DNA of 64,000 bases from Streptomyces albicerus (lineage in GTDB: Bacteria; Actinomycetota; Actinomycetes; Streptomycetales; Streptomycetaceae), in the NCBI RefSeq assembly GCF_008905045.1, contig NZ_VWMY01000001.1, forward strand, positions 168,002 through 232,001, given 5' to 3'. Both the position numbers and the translations under genes were made by a program. The notes beneath the pieces were generated by a model that had not been told where the DNA came from, did no database searches, and saw nothing but the letters and a program-made list of their open reading frames with translations. Positions 59,584 to 64,000 of the stretch are shown piece after piece (the stretch's first letter is position 1; every line of letters begins with the position of its first letter).

Positions 59584-60618
59584 ATGAGACGAGCTGTGGT
59601 GATCGGAGCGACGGGACAGATCGGGCGCGTGGCCGTGGCGGCGCTCGCCGGGGACGGCTGGGAGGTGACGGCCGTCTCGCGGAGCGGCGGCCGCGACGAC
59701 ACCTGGCCCGACGGGGTACGAACGGCGCCGGCTGACCGCGAGGACGACTCCGCCCTGGCCGCCGCGGTCGGCGACGACTGCGACGTACTGGTGGACATGG
59801 TGGCCTACGGGCCCGAGCACGGGCGCCAGTTGACGAGTCTGGCCGGGCGCGTCGGCTCGGCCGTGGTGATCTCCAGCCTGTCGGTGTACGAGGACGACAA
59901 GGACCGCAACTTCGATACGCAGTCGCAGCCGGACGGGTTTCCGGAGTACCCGGTGCCGATGTCGGAGGACCAGCGCACGATCGCGCCCGGAGAGTCCTCG
60001 TACAGCACCCGCAAGGCGGGCCTGGAGCGCGAACTCCTCGCAGCCGCCGACGCGTTGCCGACCACGCTGGTGCGCGCGGGCGCCATCCACGGGCCGCACT
60101 GCCGTACCCCTCGCGAGCTCTACTTCGTCAAGCGCAACCTGGACGGCCGTCCCCGGCGCGTCATCGCCTTCGGCGGCGAGAGCCGCTTCCATCCGGCGAG
60201 CGTCCACAACATCGCCGAACTGATCCGGCTCGCCGCCGCGCGGCCGGGCACCCGCGCCCTCAATGCCGTCGATCCCGACGCGCCCACGGTGGCGGAGATC
60301 GCCGCTGCCATCGACGCCGTGATGGGCGTCGAGACCGAAAGCGTCCTGGTGGACGGGCCCGCGCCTGCGGAGACCGTGGGCGACACCCCGTGGTCGGTCC
60401 CGCACCCGGTGGTCTGCGACATGACCGCGGCCGAGCGGGAGTTGGGCTACCGGGCCGTGGCGCGGTACGCCGAGACGCTGCCGGACACGGTCGCGTGGAT
60501 CGAGCGTCAACTGGCCGGCCGGGACTGGCGGGAGGCGTACCCCAAGATGTCCGAGGCGTACGGCGACCTCTTCGACTACGCGGCGGAGGACGCCTGGCTG
60601 GCGACGCGCGACGCATGA
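59584..60618 (+). CDS. NAD-dependent epimerase/dehydratase-like protein
   Basis: The 344-residue protein has a Rossmann GATGQIGRV motif and an extended short-chain dehydrogenase fold. The usual YxxxK is present as YSTRKAGLE near residue 140. Substrate is unknown. Its stop overlaps the left arm region of a terminator shared with the convergent hydrolase. Confidence 0.87.
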   Translation: MRRAVVIGATGQIGRVAVAALAGDGWEVTAVSRSGGRDDTWPDGVRTAPADREDDSALAAAVGDDCDVLVDMVAYGPEHGRQLTSLAGRVGSAVVISSLSVYEDDKDRNFDTQSQPDGFPEYPVPMSEDQRTIAPGESSYSTRKAGLERELLAAADALPTTLVRAGAIHGPHCRTPRELYFVKRNLDGRPRRVIAFGGESRFHPASVHNIAELIRLAAARPGTRALNAVDPDAPTVAEIAAAIDAVMGVETESVLVDGPAPAETVGDTPWSVPHPVVCDMTAAERELGYRAVARYAETLPDTVAWIERQLAGRDWREAYPKMSEAYGDLFDYAAEDAWLATRDA

Positions 60619-60652
60619 AGGAGGGGGCGGCCGAACCCGGCCGCCCCCTCCT
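60619..60652. terminator. Bidirectional terminator between convergent genes
   Basis: A 15-bp perfect stem (AGGAGGGGGCGGCCG with its complement) surrounds AACC. It sits directly after the epimerase stop and 12 bp before the stop of the convergent hydrolase. Confidence 0.9.
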
Positions 60653-60664
60653 CCTTGCTCGTTG

Positions 60665-62263
60665 CTACGGCTTGGGCGTGGCGTGCGGCGTGCACGTCAC
60701 ATCGGCCGCGTCGACCTTGCCGGTGAGGAGGTAGGCGTCCACCCGCTCGTTGATGCAGGGGTTGGCCAGCCCGGTCACACCGTGCGAGCCCGCGTCCTTC
60801 TCGGTGATCAGGCGGGAGCCCTTGAACCGCTTGTGCAGCTCGACGGCGCCCTCGTACGGAGTGGCGGCGTCACGCGTGGCCTGCACGATCAGGACGGGCG
60901 GCAGACCCTTGCCGGTCTTGACGTTCACCGGGGTCTGCTGCTTGGCGGGCCAGGTCGCGCACGGCAGGTTCAGCCAGGCGTTGGCCCACGTCATGAACGG
61001 GTAGTTCTTGTGCAGCGCGGTGTTGTCGCGGTCCCACTTCTTCCAGCTGGTCGGCCACTTGGCGTCGGTGCACTCGACGGCCGTGTAGACGGCGTTGCCG
61101 TTCTCCGAGGCGATGTTGCCCGCGGTGTCCGACAGGTCCGGAGCCGCGGCGTCGACGAGTGCCTGGGTGTCACCGGCGACGTACTTGCTGAAGACCGTCG
61201 CGACCGGCACCCACGACGAGTCGTAGTACGGGGCGCTCTGGAAGAAGCCGATGAGCTCGGCCGGGCCGACGACACCACCGATGGGGTTCTTCTTGGCGGT
61301 GGCGCGCAGCTTCAGCCACTGGTCCTGGACCTTGGCGCGGGTGTCGCCGAGGTGGAAGGTCGCGTCGTTCTTGGCGACCCAGTCCTGCCAGTCCTTCCAG
61401 CGCATCTCGAAGGCGACGTCCTGGTCGAGGTTGGCCTCGTACCAGATCTTCTCGCGCGACGGGTTGACGACACTGTCCGCGACCATGCGGCGGACGTGGG
61501 TCGGGTACATCGTGCCGTACACGGCGGCGATGTACGTACCGTACGAGACACCCAGGAAGTTGAGCTTCTTCTCGCCGAGCGCGGCCCGGATGACGTCCAG
61601 GTCGCGAACGGTGTTGGGGGTCGTCATCTGCGGCAGCATCTCGCCGCTGCGCTCGGCACAGCCGGCCGCGTATTCGGCGGCGAGCTTGCGCTGGGCGCGC
61701 TTGTCCGCCTCGGAGTCCGGCACCGGGTCCATCTTGGGGGCCTTCACGAACTCCTGCGGGTCGGCGCAGGAGATGGGCGCCGAGTGGCCGACGCCGCGCG
61801 GGTCGAAGCCCACGAAGTCGTACGCCTTCGAGGTGTTCACCCACAGCGGGGCCTTGGTGGTGACGCGGCGCGGGAAGCGCAGTCCGGAGCCGCCTGGGCC
61901 GCCCGGGTTGTAGACGAGGGCGCCCTGGCGCTCCGCCTTCGTGCCCGTGTTGCCGATGCGGTCGACGGCGAGCTTGATCTGCTTGCCGTTCGGCTTGGCG
62001 TAGTCGAGCGGCACGGTGACCCAGCCGCACTGGATGGGCTTCTCGAGCCCCCAGTCGGCCGGACAGTCCTTCCAGCCGATTCCCGCCTTCGCGGCACGGG
62101 CGGCGGCGATCGCCGCGCCGCGCGCCTGGCTGTCCTGGCCGTGGCGGATGCTGGTCGTGCTGTCCGCGCTGGCCGTCGGGGCCGTGACGGCGCCGGCTAT
62201 CAGCGTCGCCGTGACGAGCGCTCCGGCCGAGCCGAACGCCGTCGCCCTTCTCATACCCCTCAA
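60665..62263 (-). CDS. Secreted tripeptidyl-aminopeptidase-like alpha/beta hydrolase
   Basis: This 532-residue secreted hydrolase has an Ala-rich signal peptide (residues about 4-35), the nucleophile elbow FLGVSYGTY, an Asp in QATRDAATPYEG and a catalytic His in AGSHGVTG. These match the SlpD/E and tripeptidyl-aminopeptidase family. TTG 62263 is chosen because GGAGGA lies 5 nt upstream; the ATG at 62254 has the site too far off. Confidence 0.85.
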   Translation of the reverse strand: MRGMRRATAFGSAGALVTATLIAGAVTAPTASADSTTSIRHGQDSQARGAAIAAARAAKAGIGWKDCPADWGLEKPIQCGWVTVPLDYAKPNGKQIKLAVDRIGNTGTKAERQGALVYNPGGPGGSGLRFPRRVTTKAPLWVNTSKAYDFVGFDPRGVGHSAPISCADPQEFVKAPKMDPVPDSEADKRAQRKLAAEYAAGCAERSGEMLPQMTTPNTVRDLDVIRAALGEKKLNFLGVSYGTYIAAVYGTMYPTHVRRMVADSVVNPSREKIWYEANLDQDVAFEMRWKDWQDWVAKNDATFHLGDTRAKVQDQWLKLRATAKKNPIGGVVGPAELIGFFQSAPYYDSSWVPVATVFSKYVAGDTQALVDAAAPDLSDTAGNIASENGNAVYTAVECTDAKWPTSWKKWDRDNTALHKNYPFMTWANAWLNLPCATWPAKQQTPVNVKTGKGLPPVLIVQATRDAATPYEGAVELHKRFKGSRLITEKDAGSHGVTGLANPCINERVDAYLLTGKVDAADVTCTPHATPKP

Positions 62264-62399
62264 GTGAGTCCTCCCCGTACGTGGTTGTGGTCCGTACGGG
62301 GGATCCTTTCGGCTGTGAGGTCCCTGAGAACAGGGGTGACGTGGCTTCTTTGCCAATCCGATAACCGGAACAGGCCTGTCCGTTGAGCGGTGACGTTTG

Positions 62400-62435
62400 T
62401 TTCGACCGGTGTTTCAACCGGTATTTCAACCGAGA
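62400..62435. repeat. Three 12-bp tandem repeats at the ureD end
   Basis: TTTCGACCGGTG, TTTCAACCGGTA and TTTCAACCGAGA follow each other at 62400-62435. The third unit lies within the ureD stop and last codons. Confidence 0.75.
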
Positions 62436-63190
62436 GTGCTCAGCGCCTCGTCGAGAGTACGGCGCAGGTGCAGCGCGTCGGGCGCGAGGGCGGTCACGAG
62501 GACTCCGGGACCGGCCAGCGGGGTGAGCGCGGCGTACTCCCCCAGCAGCCGCGCCTCGACCGGCCGCTGCGCGAACTCCGGCCGTACGACCACGAGTTGG
62601 CCGAGCGTGCGATGCCCGGCGAGCACGGCGGGACCGTCCCAGCCGCCTGGCGCTCCGGGCCCGCAGGACAGCTCCTGATCAAGCAGGGGACGCCCGTCGA
62701 GACGGACGGTGAGCCGGCTGGTCAGCCGCCCGGGCTCTTCGTTGGCCCGCCCGAGGACCTGCTCCTCACGCAGTACGAGCCGGGCGCCCGCCGCGAGGTC
62801 GACGCGTGTGGTGACGCACAGCTCGCTACCCTTCGCCGAGATCAACTGCTCGGGCATCCAGTGCAGTTCCGCGCCCTCGGCAACGGTGAGGCGTACGTCG
62901 TAGCGGGCTTCGCCCTTGGCCTGCCCGGGCAGCGCGATGGTGGCGGCGGCGGACCCGAAGTGCAGCCTCGCGCCCTGAGCCGCCTCCGCCTCGACGGTGA
63001 AGTGGTCGCCGCCCAGGGGGCCGCTCATCGCACCGACGAGCATGACGCGTGCCTCGGAGCCACTGGCCCGCGTCCGGCGCAGGGCGAGCGGCCCTTCACC
63101 CTCCAGGGTGGGCAGCGCGGTACCGCCCCGCCCGTCGGGCCGGGCACCGATCCGCGCGGTGGCCCGCACCCCGCCCTCTCCGGCCGTCAT
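62426..63190 (-). CDS. ureD: Urease accessory protein UreD
   Basis: The 254-residue protein is UreD/UreH, the scaffold of the nickel-insertion complex for urease. Conserved segments such as [14 protein letters not shown] and [16 protein letters not shown] are visible. Its ATG overlaps the ureG stop by 4 bp. It is the last gene of the urease operon. Confidence 0.92.
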   Translation of the reverse strand: MTAGEGGVRATARIGARPDGRGGTALPTLEGEGPLALRRTRASGSEARVMLVGAMSGPLGGDHFTVEAEAAQGARLHFGSAAATIALPGQAKGEARYDVRLTVAEGAELHWMPEQLISAKGSELCVTTRVDLAAGARLVLREEQVLGRANEEPGRLTSRLTVRLDGRPLLDQELSCGPGAPGGWDGPAVLAGHRTLGQLVVVRPEFAQRPVEARLLGEYAALTPLAGPGVLVTALAPDALHLRRTLDEALSTLG

Positions 63191-63870
63191 GCGACCCATG
63201 CGGCGAGCTGCCCCCGCACCCACTCGGCGACGTCCTTCACCCCGCCCTCCGCCCGCAACGACTGGAAGACCACCGGCAGTTCGGCCCGCTGCGCCTTCGC
63301 GTCGGCGGCCATCCGACCGAGGTCCGAGCCGACGTGCGGGGCGAGGTCGGTCTTGTTGACCACGAGCAGGTCCGCGGTGGTCACACCCGGCCCGCCCTTA
63401 CGCGGAATGTCGTCCCCGCCCGCCACGTCGATCACAAAGATCTGCGCGTCGACGAGCCCCTTGGAGAAGGTCGCGGTGAGATTGTCGCCTCCCGATTCGA
63501 CCAGGATCAGATCCAACGGCCCGATCTCGTCCTCCAGATCCTCAACGGCTTCCAGATTCGCGGAAATGTCATCCCGAATCGCGGTGTGCGGACAGGCCCC
63601 GGTCTCCACAGCGGTAATCCGCTCGGGCGGCAACACAGCCTCACGCAGCAGGAACTCGGCATCCTCGCGGGTGTAGATGTCGTTGGTGACGACGGCCAGC
63701 GACAACTCGTCCCGCAAGGCCTTGCACAGCGCCGCCACGGTAGCGGTCTTCCCGGACCCGACGGGCCCACCGAGCCCGATACGCAGGGCACGACGCCGAC
63801 CGTCGGGCCGGTGAGCGTCGGCGCTGACGGCGGGGGGTCCGTCGTGGGTGTGGTTGTGGTCGAGGTGCAT
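63187..63870 (-). CDS. ureG: Urease accessory GTPase UreG
   Basis: The 227-residue GTPase drives nickel delivery to urease. It has a His-rich N-terminus ([11 protein letters not shown]), P-loop GGPVGSGKT, the [13 protein letters not shown] metal-binding CPH site, [12 protein letters not shown] and VNKTDLAP. It overlaps ureD. The remaining urease genes should be beyond the right edge. Confidence 0.96.
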   Translation of the reverse strand: MHLDHNHTHDGPPAVSADAHRPDGRRRALRIGLGGPVGSGKTATVAALCKALRDELSLAVVTNDIYTREDAEFLLREAVLPPERITAVETGACPHTAIRDDISANLEAVEDLEDEIGPLDLILVESGGDNLTATFSKGLVDAQIFVIDVAGGDDIPRKGGPGVTTADLLVVNKTDLAPHVGSDLGRMAADAKAQRAELPVVFQSLRAEGGVKDVAEWVRGQLAAWVA

Positions 63871-63904
63871 AGCGGCGGCTCCAACTTTCGGCCGGGTAGG
63901 GCTT

Positions 63905-63985
63905 TTCAGCCTGTCCGGCGTTTGAGGACGAGGCCGTTCAGGCCGATACGGGGGTCTGGGGGCGGAGCCCCCAGGGATGGGACGG
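63905..63985. repeat. Dispersed repeat, CCTGTCCGGCGTTTGAGGAC family
   Basis: CCTGTCCGGCGTTTGAGGAC followed by GAGGCCGTTCAGGCC and a run GGGGGTCTGGGGGC is a common Streptomyces intergenic repeat type, different from the GGGGCGCGGGG family. It lies upstream of ureG. Confidence 0.7.
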
Positions 63986-64000
63986 GTAGGGGCGGCGGGG

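Overview
The window is chromosomal DNA of a Streptomyces-type actinomycete. The evidence is very high GC with GC-rich third positions (hence many false antisense reading frames), frequent GTG starts, ATGA or GTGA gene overlaps, typical Streptomyces families (rppA with P450 and cupin, MurT/GatD, CdaR and LytTR regulators) and short dispersed repeats of the GGGGCGCGGGGA type. No rRNA, tRNA or CRISPR array is visible.

Left part (1-12.1 kb) is a sugar-use locus: the end of a solute-binding protein and two ABC permeases, a GH3 beta-glucosidase with a BadF/GlcNAc-kinase-like kinase, a divergent clan-A glycosidase that appears to start at an AUC codon, and a GH3 NagZ-like hexosaminidase. Small or secreted proteins follow (DUF779, phosphodiester glycosidase, PI-PLC/GDPD-like). 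At 12.2-15.6 kb is a three-gene acyl-CoA dehydrogenase/quinone oxidoreductase operon, then an XRE-cupin regulator divergent from a thioredoxin-reductase-like enzyme, an ATP-dependent DNA ligase overlapping a Nudix gene, and a succinate-semialdehyde dehydrogenase. At 22.0-24.9 kb lies the rppA-P450-cupin set for tetrahydroxynaphthalene-derived pigment. An acyl-CoA dehydrogenase and divergent TetR regulator follow.

The main feature is a 10.18 kb integrated element at 27134-37311, delimited here to the base. A large serine integrase (35747-37252) sits at one end. A dispersed host repeat is split exactly in two by the element, and an intact copy of that repeat 4 kb away shows the empty site. Cargo: Cro/CI-like regulator, two tiny cysteine-containing ORFs, a lone HK97-type major capsid protein, a small membrane protein, a DUF2637/SpdB-like membrane protein, an FtsK-like translocase, a TOPRIM plus RecA-like primase-helicase, several small ORFs, a TGACCGG repeat array and a second region rich in TTGC/GCAA dyads. 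It combines the transfer and replication genes of actinomycete integrative conjugative elements with a phage capsid gene but no terminase, portal or tail.

Right part (37.3-64 kb): peptide deformylase, murT-gatD, 6-phosphofructokinase, a CtaG-like oxidase assembly protein, a secreted PASTA-containing lipoprotein with a Ser/Thr kinase, a LytS/LytTR two-component system in one gene array with a cation/carboxylate symporter (with a 17-bp tandem repeat at the symporter start), an Lrp-ddaH-rocD arginine/ornithine locus, a CdaR-controlled amino-acid ABC transporter with a D-amino-acid dehydrogenase-like enzyme, a PlsC acyltransferase, an epimerase-like protein, a secreted tripeptidyl-aminopeptidase-like hydrolase, and ureD-ureG, the end of a urease cluster that continues past the right edge.
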